Source: Verrucomicrobiota bacterium
GTDB lineage: Bacteria; Verrucomicrobiota; Verrucomicrobiia; Verrucomicrobiales; DEV007
NCBI GenBank assembly: GCA_963205275.1
Contig: CAUJIH010000020.1
Span: 1 to 64,000 of the forward strand
Length of the DNA stretch: 64,000 bases
Reading direction: 5' to 3'
The notes beneath the pieces are model-generated. The model worked only from the letters and a program-made list of their open reading frames with translations, was not told where the DNA came from and made no database searches. Shown here piece by piece: positions 56,600-64,000 of the stretch. Numbering within the stretch: position 1 is the first letter of the stretch; each line of letters opens with the position of its first letter. The position numbers were made by a program, and so were the translations under genes.

Positions 56600-58084
56600 A
56601 TGATCAAAACGATCCTGCCCACCCTGCTCCTGAGTTCATTCTCGCTCGTCAGTTTCTCTGCCGATAAGCCAAACATCGTTTTCTTTCTCGCCGATGATCT
56701 CGGATACGGAGAACTCGGGTGTTACGGTCAGGAAAAAATCCGGACTCCGCGCATCGACTCGATCGCCAATGATGGGATGCGCTTTACACAGGCTTATTCT
56801 GGTAATGCGGTCTGTGCGCCGTCTCGCTGCGTTCTGATGACTTCCAAACATCCGGGTCATGCGACCGTGAGAAGTAACCTAGAGGCAAACCCGGAAGGTC
56901 AGTACCCGATCCGTGCAGACGAAGTCACGCTCGCCGAGCGATTGAAAGCCGAAGGCTATACCTGCGGGGCCTTCGGAAAATGGGGCCTAGGCAACCCTTG
57001 GTCCGATGGCAATCCTATGAAGCAGGGCTTCGACCGATTTTTCGGGTATAACTGTCAGGGCAAAGCCCACACGTACTATCCAGAATCTCTTTGGAGTAAC
57101 AGTGAACTCTTTCCCCTGAATAACAATCCTGCGATTTCAGGACATGTGGGCCTAGCTCCGGGCGCCGATCCTAACGATCCGGCCAGCTATGATCGTTTTA
57201 TCGGTCCAGACTACTCTCCTGATCGTATCCAGGAACAGGCGATCAAATTCCTGCGAGAGAACCGCGAGAAGCCTTTCTTCTTCTTCTTTCCGACCACCCT
57301 GCCTCATGTCGCTCTTCAGATCCCGAAGGCTGAACTTGCCCCCTATCTGGCGCTGAAATGGAATGACCCGCCTTTCACGCGAGAAAAAGGTGGTTATGTC
57401 CCGCACTTCACTCCCCGCGCTGCCTACGCGGCGATGATCACTCGGCTAGATAAATATGTCGGCGAAGTTCTCGATCTGCTCCAAGAACTCGGTCTGGCAA
57501 AAAACACCATCGTCATTTTCGCCTCGGACAACGGGCCGACGCATCTCCACGCAGAGATCGACGTGGATTTCTTCAAGAGTGCCGCTGGCTTTCGTGGACT
57601 GAAAGGAGATCTCTATGAAGGCGGGATTCGCATCCCCCAAATCGTGCGCTGGTCCGGCAAAATCCCTGCCGGATCGACAACCGACCACGTCACCGGATTT
57701 GAGGACTGGGCACCAACACTCCTAGAACTCATCGGTGGAAAAGCTCCGACCGGCATTGATGGCGTCAGCTTTGCCTCGACCTTGCTTGGCAAGCAACAAG
57801 CTCCCCGGCCTGCTCTCTATCGAGAATTTCCTGGATATGGAGGACAACAGGCCGTCTGGCTGGATGGGCGTTGGAAAGGAATTCGCACCGGTCTGAATCG
57901 AAAAAAATCCACAGATGCCAATCTGGCCATTCAGTTGTACGATCTGAGAGACGATCCCGGCGAGAAAAACGATCTCTCATCAGAACATGCTGATCTGGTA
58001 AAGAAGATCGAGGAAATCATGCAGCGCGAGCATACCCCATCCGCAGATTTTCCCATTCCTCTGATCGATCTGAAAAAGCACTAA
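56600..58084 (+). CDS. Secreted sulfatase, copy 1 of a tandem pair
   Basis: A 494-residue sulfatase of the type I (formylglycine) class. The signal peptide is IKTILPTLLLSSFSLVSFSA. The metal Asp pair is in NIVFFLADDLGYGELGCYG. The maturation motif CxPxR reads AVCAPSRCVLMTSKHPGHAT (Cys becomes formylglycine). FGKWGLGNPWSDGNPMKQGF and FASDNGPT complete the site. Substrates are sulfate esters of polysaccharides. The gene is 86 bp after the secreted orphan and 26 bp before the second sulfatase. The last part (57701-57861) is nearly identical in DNA to the same part of the second copy. Confidence 0.93.
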   Translation: MIKTILPTLLLSSFSLVSFSADKPNIVFFLADDLGYGELGCYGQEKIRTPRIDSIANDGMRFTQAYSGNAVCAPSRCVLMTSKHPGHATVRSNLEANPEGQYPIRADEVTLAERLKAEGYTCGAFGKWGLGNPWSDGNPMKQGFDRFFGYNCQGKAHTYYPESLWSNSELFPLNNNPAISGHVGLAPGADPNDPASYDRFIGPDYSPDRIQEQAIKFLRENREKPFFFFFPTTLPHVALQIPKAELAPYLALKWNDPPFTREKGGYVPHFTPRAAYAAMITRLDKYVGEVLDLLQELGLAKNTIVIFASDNGPTHLHAEIDVDFFKSAAGFRGLKGDLYEGGIRIPQIVRWSGKIPAGSTTDHVTGFEDWAPTLLELIGGKAPTGIDGVSFASTLLGKQQAPRPALYREFPGYGGQQAVWLDGRWKGIRTGLNRKKSTDANLAIQLYDLRDDPGEKNDLSSEHADLVKKIEEIMQREHTPSADFPIPLIDLKKH

Positions 58085-58110
58085 GCCTCTTCCGAATTTC
58101 TCGTCTTTCC

Positions 58111-59589
58111 ATGAAAGTAGCCCTGCTTGCCCTGTTACTTACGGCTTTCTCATCTTACGGCGCTGCGGCTGACAAGCCGAACATCGTTTTCTTTCTCGCG
58201 GACGATCTGGGATACGGCGAACTGGGATGCTACGGACAGGAGAAGATCAAAACTCCCCGGATCGATTCCATCGCCGCAGAAGGAATGCGATTCACACGCG
58301 CCTATTCCGGCAATGCAGTATGCGCTCCCTCTCGGTGCGTGCTAATGACCTCGAAGCATCCTGGCAAGGCCACCATCCGGAACAACAAGCGCGTGGAACC
58401 AGAGGGGCAATATCCCATCGGAGCCGATGAGATTACCCTCGCCGAGCGACTGAAAGCAGAGGGCTACGTTTGTGGAGCCTTCGGGAAATGGGGTCTCGGA
58501 AACGTTTGGTCCGAGGGGAATCCGACGAAGCAAGGTTTTGATCGCTTCTTTGGATACAACTGCCAGACTCTTGCGCACAGCTATTATCCTGAATCTCTCT
58601 GGAGTAATAATGATCCCTTCCCTCTGAAGAACAATCCACCGATTCCCGGTCATGCGAATCTAGCGCCCGGTGCCGATCCGAGCGACCCGGCCAGCTACAA
58701 GCAGTTCGTAGGACAGGACTATTCCCCTGATCGTATCCAGAAAGCGGCGATGGCCTTCCTCCGTGAAAATGCAAAGAAGCCTTTCTTTTTCTTTTTTCCC
58801 ACGACGCTCCCTCATGTGGCCTTGCAGATTCCCGAGGAGGAAATGGGATCCTATCGTGCACTACAGTGGAGCGATCCGCCCTTCGACGGCAGGCAGAAGG
58901 GTTACACCCCACAGTTTACTCCCCGCGCAGCCTACGCTGCGATGATCACGAAGCTGGACAAATATGTAGGTGAAGTACTTGATTTTCTTCGGGAACAGGA
59001 TCTTGCCGAAAATACCATCGTAATCTTCACTTCTGATAACGGACCGACGCATATCCCCGAAGTGGATCACGATTTTTTCCAGAGTTCCTCGATTTTTAAA
59101 GGCCTGAAGGGGGACCTCTTCGAGGGCGGGATCCGCATTCCCCAAATTATCCGCTGGCCTAGGAAAATTGCCCCTGACACAACGACTGATCACGTTACGG
59201 GATTCGAGGACTGGGCACCAACACTCCTAGAACTCATCGGTGGAAAAGCTCCGACGGGCATTGATGGCGTCAGCTTTGCCCGGACCTTGCTTGGAAAGCA
59301 ACAAGCTCCCCGCCCCGCTCTCTATCGAGAATTTCCTGGATATGGAGGACAACAGGCCGTCTGGCTAGATGGACGATGGAAGGGGATTCGCACCGATCTG
59401 AATCGAGCCCAATCGACCTCCAAAAAACTGACGACACAACTCTACGACATCGAAAAGGATCCAGGAGAGAGCACCGACGTCGCTGCGGAACATCCCGAAA
59501 TCGTGAAGGAAATCGAAGCCATCATGAAACGCGAGCATGTCCCGTCTGAAATATTTCCCATCTCCGCTCTCGACGGTGGAGAAAAGTGA
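58111..59589 (+). CDS. Secreted sulfatase, copy 2 of a tandem pair
   Basis: A 492-residue type I sulfatase with a signal peptide (KVALLALLLTAFSSYGAAA) and the same signature set: NIVFFLADDLGYGELGCYG, VCAPSRCVLMTSKHPGKATI, FGKWGLGNVWSEGNPTKQGF and FTSDNGPT. Protein identity with copy 1 is high over the whole length, but DNA identity is clearly lower outside the tract near 59206-59366. The pair arose by duplication with later partial conversion. It is followed by an MDR dehydrogenase ATG only 10 bp after its stop, so the three genes form one unit. Both enzymes keep the Cys needed for activity. Confidence 0.93.
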   Translation: MKVALLALLLTAFSSYGAAADKPNIVFFLADDLGYGELGCYGQEKIKTPRIDSIAAEGMRFTRAYSGNAVCAPSRCVLMTSKHPGKATIRNNKRVEPEGQYPIGADEITLAERLKAEGYVCGAFGKWGLGNVWSEGNPTKQGFDRFFGYNCQTLAHSYYPESLWSNNDPFPLKNNPPIPGHANLAPGADPSDPASYKQFVGQDYSPDRIQKAAMAFLRENAKKPFFFFFPTTLPHVALQIPEEEMGSYRALQWSDPPFDGRQKGYTPQFTPRAAYAAMITKLDKYVGEVLDFLREQDLAENTIVIFTSDNGPTHIPEVDHDFFQSSSIFKGLKGDLFEGGIRIPQIIRWPRKIAPDTTTDHVTGFEDWAPTLLELIGGKAPTGIDGVSFARTLLGKQQAPRPALYREFPGYGGQQAVWLDGRWKGIRTDLNRAQSTSKKLTTQLYDIEKDPGESTDVAAEHPEIVKEIEAIMKREHVPSEIFPISALDGGEK

Positions 59590-59599
59590 TCGGTTCACC

Positions 59600-60631
59600 A
59601 TGAAAGAATATCGTATCGAAGCTCCGTCTGGCAAACGTGCGCCTTCTCTTCTCGTTCAGCGCGACGCTCCGATGCCGATTCCCGCACGGAATGAGGTGCG
59701 CATTCGAGTCCGTGCCGCCTCGCTCAATTACCGGGACTTAATCATGCTGTCCGGAGGCTCGGCGAGCGGTGGACTCGAGAACGTGATTCCACTTTCAGAC
59801 GGAGCCGGGGAGATCGATGCTGTGGGCGAGGGTGTGACAGGCTGGACTGTAGGAGACAGAGTCGCGGGAACCTTCTTTCGAGACTGGGTCGATGGCCCCT
59901 TCGAGATGCAGTATCACAGCGCGGCTCGCGGTGGGTCCTGTCATGGAATGCTCGCGGAAGCGGTGATCGCCCCTGCCCACAGTCTAGTCAGTATCCCCAT
60001 GGGTATGAGCTATATCGAGGCAGCCACACTGCCCTGCGCCGCTCTCACCGCTTGGCACGCGCTCATGGAGCGAACGGAACCGACGGGGCCGGGTAGGACC
60101 GTGCTCTGCCTCGGTACAGGAGGCGTCTCGATCTTCGCTCTGCAGATTGCGAAAGCAGCGGGAGCACACGTCATCATTACGAGCAGTTCTGATGAAAAGC
60201 TGGAGCGTGCACGAGCACTCGGAGCTGATGCTCTGATCAACTATCGCACCTATCCCGAGTGGGACCGTGAAGTCTGGCGCATCACAGAAAAGCGTGGAGC
60301 AGACATCGTCATCGAAGTCGGTGGCCCAGGCACACTACCCCGTTCGCTCGCCAGCGTCGCGGCTGGCGGGAGCATCGCACTGATCGGAGTGCTCACCGGC
60401 TTCGGTCAACCGGAAGGGAGTCTTTTTCCCCTCGTTTCCAAAAACGCCGAAATGCACGGTATTTATGTTGGAAGCCGAGTCATGTTCGAGAGAATGAACT
60501 CCTTTCTAACCGAACACTCCATTCGACCCGTAATTGACAGTCGATACAGCTTTTCCGATGTCTCCGTCGCTTACGAACGCATCAAGAGCGGGCAGCATCT
60601 GGGAAAAGTAGTGGTGGAGTCGCTGGAGTAA
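59600..60631 (+). CDS. Zinc-independent MDR-type NAD(P)H:quinone oxidoreductase/alcohol dehydrogenase family protein
   Basis: A 343-residue medium-chain dehydrogenase from the ATG at 59600 (MKEYRIEAPSGKRAPSLLVQ); the longer frame to 59537 is inside the sulfatase. The N-terminal GroES-like part has RVRAASLNYRDLIMLSGG and PLSDGAGEIDAVGEGVTGW. The Rossmann part has CLGTGGVSIFALQIAKAAGA, SSDEKLERARALGADALINY and GADIVIEVGGPGTL. I do not see the zinc-binding cysteine cluster or an HE-type catalytic site of true alcohol dehydrogenases, which points to a zeta-crystallin-like reductase. The substrate is unknown. It closely follows the sulfatase pair. Confidence 0.88.
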   Translation: MKEYRIEAPSGKRAPSLLVQRDAPMPIPARNEVRIRVRAASLNYRDLIMLSGGSASGGLENVIPLSDGAGEIDAVGEGVTGWTVGDRVAGTFFRDWVDGPFEMQYHSAARGGSCHGMLAEAVIAPAHSLVSIPMGMSYIEAATLPCAALTAWHALMERTEPTGPGRTVLCLGTGGVSIFALQIAKAAGAHVIITSSSDEKLERARALGADALINYRTYPEWDREVWRITEKRGADIVIEVGGPGTLPRSLASVAAGGSIALIGVLTGFGQPEGSLFPLVSKNAEMHGIYVGSRVMFERMNSFLTEHSIRPVIDSRYSFSDVSVAYERIKSGQHLGKVVVESLE

Positions 60632-60732
60632 ACGGAGATGCTCGCTTTGCCTTGACGTGCTAGACTTTGATCATCAGGTAAGATGCTTGAAGAGATATAC
60701 ACAACACACCGTTTCCCGCTCTCTCCCAAACT

Positions 60733-62688
60733 TTACTTTTCGGGGAGAAGCAGAGAATGGGCGTCTGGGGCGAGGATGGGAGGAAGACCGTCGAGCATCA
60801 GGTAGATGTCTTCGATCACTCCTTCGCTTGGTCGAGCCAGTTCTATCGTCCAAGCGACTGCTTTCGAAACATCATCGTTCTTCAGCAGAAATTGATGGCC
60901 GGGTGTCTCAATATTGTCTACATCACCTACGATGCGGCCGTTTGGATCTCTGACGATGGCGTGAACGCGCTCGCTCCCACCAGCCCCAGATACACGGATC
61001 GAGAAGGCCTTCGTCCCGGCAGGCACGGGAATCGTTATCGCTCCTGAGGCTCCGATCAGGTGAAAGCCTCGCGTCAGAGAGATTGCATTCACAGGATTCG
61101 TCCCACTGCTGCAAGCGATCGCGTGCGAGCCACCGTTGATCCGGATGTGGTGCGTACCCGACTCTGTGCTCGTGTAACGATAGTCGGCAGGCTTGCCAAC
61201 GATGGCTGGATCGAGGGTCTCACTCTTTCCGGACGGGGACACGATCTCCACCACTATGGGTGGAATCTCAGTCGGCTTTCCGATCAGGCGAGAGGTGATC
61301 TGGAACTGGATCGTATCGCCCGCTGTCGCGACAGATGTCGCGAAGACTGAGTGCCCGCGCAACCATCCAGGAAATGCCGCAAACGGAGGCGACGCATTCT
61401 TTTCCATCGTGACCAGCGATACTCCCTCCAAGGAAATGCGCGGATAATCTCGCAGATCGGCACTCCACGGGAACCACTGATCAAGCAATTCCTGAGTGAG
61501 GTGCAGTGTCTCGGTCGTCTCACCGTGTTTCACATGGAGAGTCCCGGTCACGTCTGTGAGGCGCATGCCGTTCAAATCATCGTAGGAGAGCGGACGGCGC
61601 TTGAGTGGATCCTCGATCGTGCAGTTGTGGAAGTCGACCCCACCGACTGGATCGCCCTGAACCGAGCGCCCCAAGATACCGAGGGGTGCGTCATCCTTCT
61701 GATCTGTCGCTAAATTGGAAAAGCGGCAGTCGTCAAAGATGACTCGCGCCGCTGCGAGGGACTTTCTCTCGATCGTGATACCTGCCTTCGGAGAATCAGC
61801 GAACACGCAACGCCGGAACTCTATGATCCCGCGAACCCCGTTGGGATTGCGCGGAACGACTCGCATCGCCGCCCCATTGCCGCGGATTACGCAATCCTCT
61901 AGGGTCACAGACATCGGCTCGCTGGTAGCATCGAGACGCCCCAGCGCGAAGAGCACTCCTGCATGAAAGTTCTTCTCGAAAACGCAGTGTCTTACCACGC
62001 AGTTCACGAGTTGTTCGGTCGGATCATTCGGTTCGAAGTCGATTCCAGCCATCGGAGCCGTGCCGTCTGTATCGTTAAAAATGCAATGCTCGATCAGTAG
62101 ATCTTTCGCACTGATGACGCTGATTCCCTGCCGATGATGACGCAGGCTTTGTAAGTTGCGTATCGTCATCCGTTCGCAGCCCTTTTCATTATACGAACCC
62201 ACGTAGATTCCGTCTCCCCCGCTCTCCTCCAGTCGCAACCCGGAGATCTCGACGTCGCTGCATCCACGGAAAGTCAGACTATTTCGCCATTCACTCTTCG
62301 TATAGGGCGGATTCTGGTAGTCGCTCTTCCACATGCGGAGGACATTACCCTCGCCACGTATTACGATGTTCTTAGCACCGAGGGCAGAAAACAGGCTGTC
62401 GCCCGCACGGTGAAACTCACCCCGCTTTGCTTGTACGACAGCACCCTTCTCAAAGACCAGTTCGAGATCACTTCGTAGCTTGATCGGGCGCACGATCCAC
62501 GGCTTGCCAAGATCACCAACGATGACCCTCTTCGCTCCCGAATTAATCGCTGCCTGAAGAGCCTGAGTCGCATCCTGATCGTCAAACCCGAAGGTATCGG
62601 CTCGGACTTCGTCCGGAGGGGTAACTGACGGGACATCTGCTGCAAAACAGGAAGCACCGACGAACAGAGCAATAAGAAAAACACGCAT
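60733..62688 (-). CDS. Secreted right-handed parallel beta-helix protein
   Basis: A 651-residue protein from the ATG at 62686-62688 (MRVFLIALFVGASCFAADVP); the frame can open earlier at a TTG. A signal peptide ends near SCFAADV. A pectate-lyase-like N-terminal lid (ADTFGFDDQDATQALQAAIN, about 30-50) leads into repeated beta-helix coils with parallel strands (IVIRGEGNVLRMW; VEISGLRLEESGGDGIYVGS; MTIRNLQSLRHHRQGISVIS; LLIEHCIFNDTDGTAPMAGI; NCVVRHCVFEKNFHAGVLFA). From about 450 a beta-sandwich part follows (FQITSRLIGKPTEIPPIVVE). By fold it may bind or cut a polysaccharide. No catalytic residue is obvious. It faces the sulfatase-MDR unit tail to tail. Confidence 0.85.
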   Translation of the reverse strand: MRVFLIALFVGASCFAADVPSVTPPDEVRADTFGFDDQDATQALQAAINSGAKRVIVGDLGKPWIVRPIKLRSDLELVFEKGAVVQAKRGEFHRAGDSLFSALGAKNIVIRGEGNVLRMWKSDYQNPPYTKSEWRNSLTFRGCSDVEISGLRLEESGGDGIYVGSYNEKGCERMTIRNLQSLRHHRQGISVISAKDLLIEHCIFNDTDGTAPMAGIDFEPNDPTEQLVNCVVRHCVFEKNFHAGVLFALGRLDATSEPMSVTLEDCVIRGNGAAMRVVPRNPNGVRGIIEFRRCVFADSPKAGITIERKSLAAARVIFDDCRFSNLATDQKDDAPLGILGRSVQGDPVGGVDFHNCTIEDPLKRRPLSYDDLNGMRLTDVTGTLHVKHGETTETLHLTQELLDQWFPWSADLRDYPRISLEGVSLVTMEKNASPPFAAFPGWLRGHSVFATSVATAGDTIQFQITSRLIGKPTEIPPIVVEIVSPSGKSETLDPAIVGKPADYRYTSTESGTHHIRINGGSHAIACSSGTNPVNAISLTRGFHLIGASGAITIPVPAGTKAFSIRVSGAGGSERVHAIVRDPNGRIVGDVDNIETPGHQFLLKNDDVSKAVAWTIELARPSEGVIEDIYLMLDGLPPILAPDAHSLLLPEK

Positions 62689-62925
62689 CGCCAAGAGGTA
62701 TCGTGAATTTCAGGAATTAGCAATCGGTGATTCTTTTCGATCTTCGGACAGAACCAGATGCGAAATGACTAATTCGCATTCCCCGAATCGGCGTTCTCCT
62801 GACTTGACGCCCCCGTTCACCGGAAGGAACCTTTCCGACCCCGGGGGGGACGATCATTCGAGAGTGTCTCCGTGAGAAATACCTCGATCCACCTACCGGA
62901 AACATCGACGCCCGTCCCGTTTCTT

Positions 62926-64000
62926 ATGACGAACACCCCCGATACGATACGTGAATCACCTGCTGATGCCGGAGCGATCAGCAGGCGCACTCGACAGGAG
63001 CGCGGGAGTTCACGCCGTCGCGGAAGTCTGTGGAATCGTCTTCATCGAAGCCTGTTCAAAGGCGAAGCACCGCGCACGGAACAATCAATGCTGCCGATGC
63101 TAATCGAGGTATTTGCTGGATTTATCAAATTGGACGGCCTAGCCACTGAGGCAGAGATCGACTCCATCCTCGGCTTTCTACGCTATGATTTCCCGGAAGC
63201 GGTCTATGCGGAATTGAGGCAGCTCTTCATCCGCTCCCTGCGCCGTCGCCAAGACTTGGAAGAGATCGCCGTCAAGCTATCTAGCTCCCTCCCACAGGAG
63301 GACAAAGTGCTGTTGGGGGTTCAGCTCTACGTTTTAATCAGCCGTGCCGGCCTACCGAAGGAGAATTTGATTACCTTCTACCAGTTCATGACCACGCTCG
63401 GCGTGGCGGCAGAGGCGATCAACATCGTCTATCAACTTAACACGAACGAACTTTCCCAGATCGAAAGTGAAGGATTTAGAGCAGCCGGAGAGATCGATGC
63501 TGCTGATGGCCATCGACTGGAATCTCTGGTTTTTTCCACGAAGAAGACCGCTGATGTCGTCGTCGTGTTGAACGGTGATGAAGAGATCTCCACGGTAGCC
63601 TTTCGCTTCCGAAATCTCCTGTTGATAAAAAATCTCGGACCCACGCCGATTCTGGCGAGCGGGCGGCAGGTGAACCCCGGCGAGTTTTGTCGTCTCTACG
63701 CCGGACAACAGATCATCCTCGCAGAGGAGGTCGTGACCTTCGATGATCTCTTCTTTTACTTCAATGCCAAGAAAAGCCTGTCTTCCGTTCAGCTCTACTT
63801 AGCAATCGACGGTGATGGAAATCATTTCATCGAAAAAACTCGAACGAAATACAGCTACCTACGAATTTCCTTTGGGCTGAAAATCATAGTAGAGGTTCTT
63901 CAGAACTGTGATGCTTCGATTGGAAGTCGTGAACTGAAGAAAGGGGATCGCATTGAGGTGAGCTCTCGTGAGAAAATTGATTTTCGCGACCATAGCGAGA
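62926..64000 (+). CDS. TerB-like N-terminal part of a larger protein (truncated by window edge)
   Basis: An open frame from the ATG at 62926 runs through the right edge: at least 358 residues. A basic N-terminus (RRTRQERGSSRRRGSLWNRL) is followed by a helical region at about 50-155 resembling TerB/DjlA-type domains (MLIEVFAGFIKLDGLATEAE; YDFPEAVYAELRQLFIRSL; LLGVQLYVLISRAGLPKENL). From about 180 the chain becomes beta-rich (DGHRLESLVFSTKKTADVVV; LLIKNLGPTPILASGRQVNP; VQLYLAIDGDGNHFIEKT). This two-part layout is known from proteins that continue into FHA and ABC-transporter modules, but nothing seen here proves that continuation. No ribosome-binding site is clear. Confidence 0.6.
   Translation, partial: MTNTPDTIRESPADAGAISRRTRQERGSSRRRGSLWNRLHRSLFKGEAPRTEQSMLPMLIEVFAGFIKLDGLATEAEIDSILGFLRYDFPEAVYAELRQLFIRSLRRRQDLEEIAVKLSSSLPQEDKVLLGVQLYVLISRAGLPKENLITFYQFMTTLGVAAEAINIVYQLNTNELSQIESEGFRAAGEIDAADGHRLESLVFSTKKTADVVVVLNGDEEISTVAFRFRNLLLIKNLGPTPILASGRQVNPGEFCRLYAGQQIILAEEVVTFDDLFFYFNAKKSLSSVQLYLAIDGDGNHFIEKTRTKYSYLRISFGLKIIVEVLQNCDASIGSRELKKGDRIEVSSREKIDFRDHSE

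Overview
The window looks like chromosomal DNA of a member of the Verrucomicrobiota (PVC superphylum). This rests on gene families: a DUF1549/DUF1553 and DUF1501 pair, a giant secreted NHL/HEAT/CxxCH protein of the PVC type, an ECF sigma factor overlapping a FecR-LamG protein, sulfatases, Gfo/Idh/MocA oxidoreductases, and an mcsA-mcsB-clpC cluster. Class or genus cannot be fixed from sequence alone. No rRNA, CRISPR array, prophage or complete insertion sequence was seen. One tRNA, tRNA-Leu(UAA), is present.

Layout. 1-1.4 kb: the 3' end of an unknown gene and a secreted orphan protein flanked by a 17-bp direct repeat. 1.5-14.6 kb: mostly housekeeping genes: a U32/RlhA-like protein, RdgB, a HAD phosphatase, a TCA block (sucC-sucD-citrate synthase), an anchored OmpA-like protein, HisS, PurU, tRNA-Leu and ComM. 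14.9-23.4 kb: a stand-alone receiver protein, a GH16 enzyme, a helical-repeat protein, a SigA-like sigma factor with an acidic tail, two Gfo/Idh oxidoreductases and PolX. 23.4-30.3 kb: ilvE, then mcsA-mcsB-clpC (protein arginine phosphorylation and unfolding), SprT-like and serine acetyltransferase genes. 30.4-36.2 kb: the giant cytochrome-like protein, an anchored orphan and an epimerase.

36.2-38.0 kb is a repeat-rich accessory patch. Two near-identical 73-bp repeats flank an AT-richer uracil-DNA-glycosylase-like gene, and a third diverged copy lies inverted beyond them. 38.0-47.1 kb is a probable surface or polymer-use locus: a secreted glycoside-hydrolase-like protein facing away from an ECF sigma/FecR-LamG pair, followed by DUF1549/1553 and DUF1501 genes and a strong terminator. 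47.2-55.7 kb holds a hybrid histidine kinase, TatD-SufE, a Tat-exported alkaline phosphatase, an anchored orphan, MutL and a Ric/ScdA iron-sulfur repair protein. 55.8-64.0 kb holds a secreted orphan, two tandem sulfatases with a localised near-identical tract, an MDR dehydrogenase, a beta-helix protein and the start of a TerB-like protein cut by the window edge.

Functionally the window mixes core metabolism and protein quality control with secreted machinery for sulfated or complex polysaccharides (GH16, the GH-like protein, sulfatases, beta-helix protein, Gfo/Idh enzymes). The most interesting parts are the McsAB-ClpC cluster lacking ctsR, the repeat-bounded cargo genes, the ECF/FecR-LamG-DUF1501 module and the gene-conversion signature in the sulfatases. 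I did not find a clearly unprecedented system. Coordinates of start codons are my choices and are explained where they matter.
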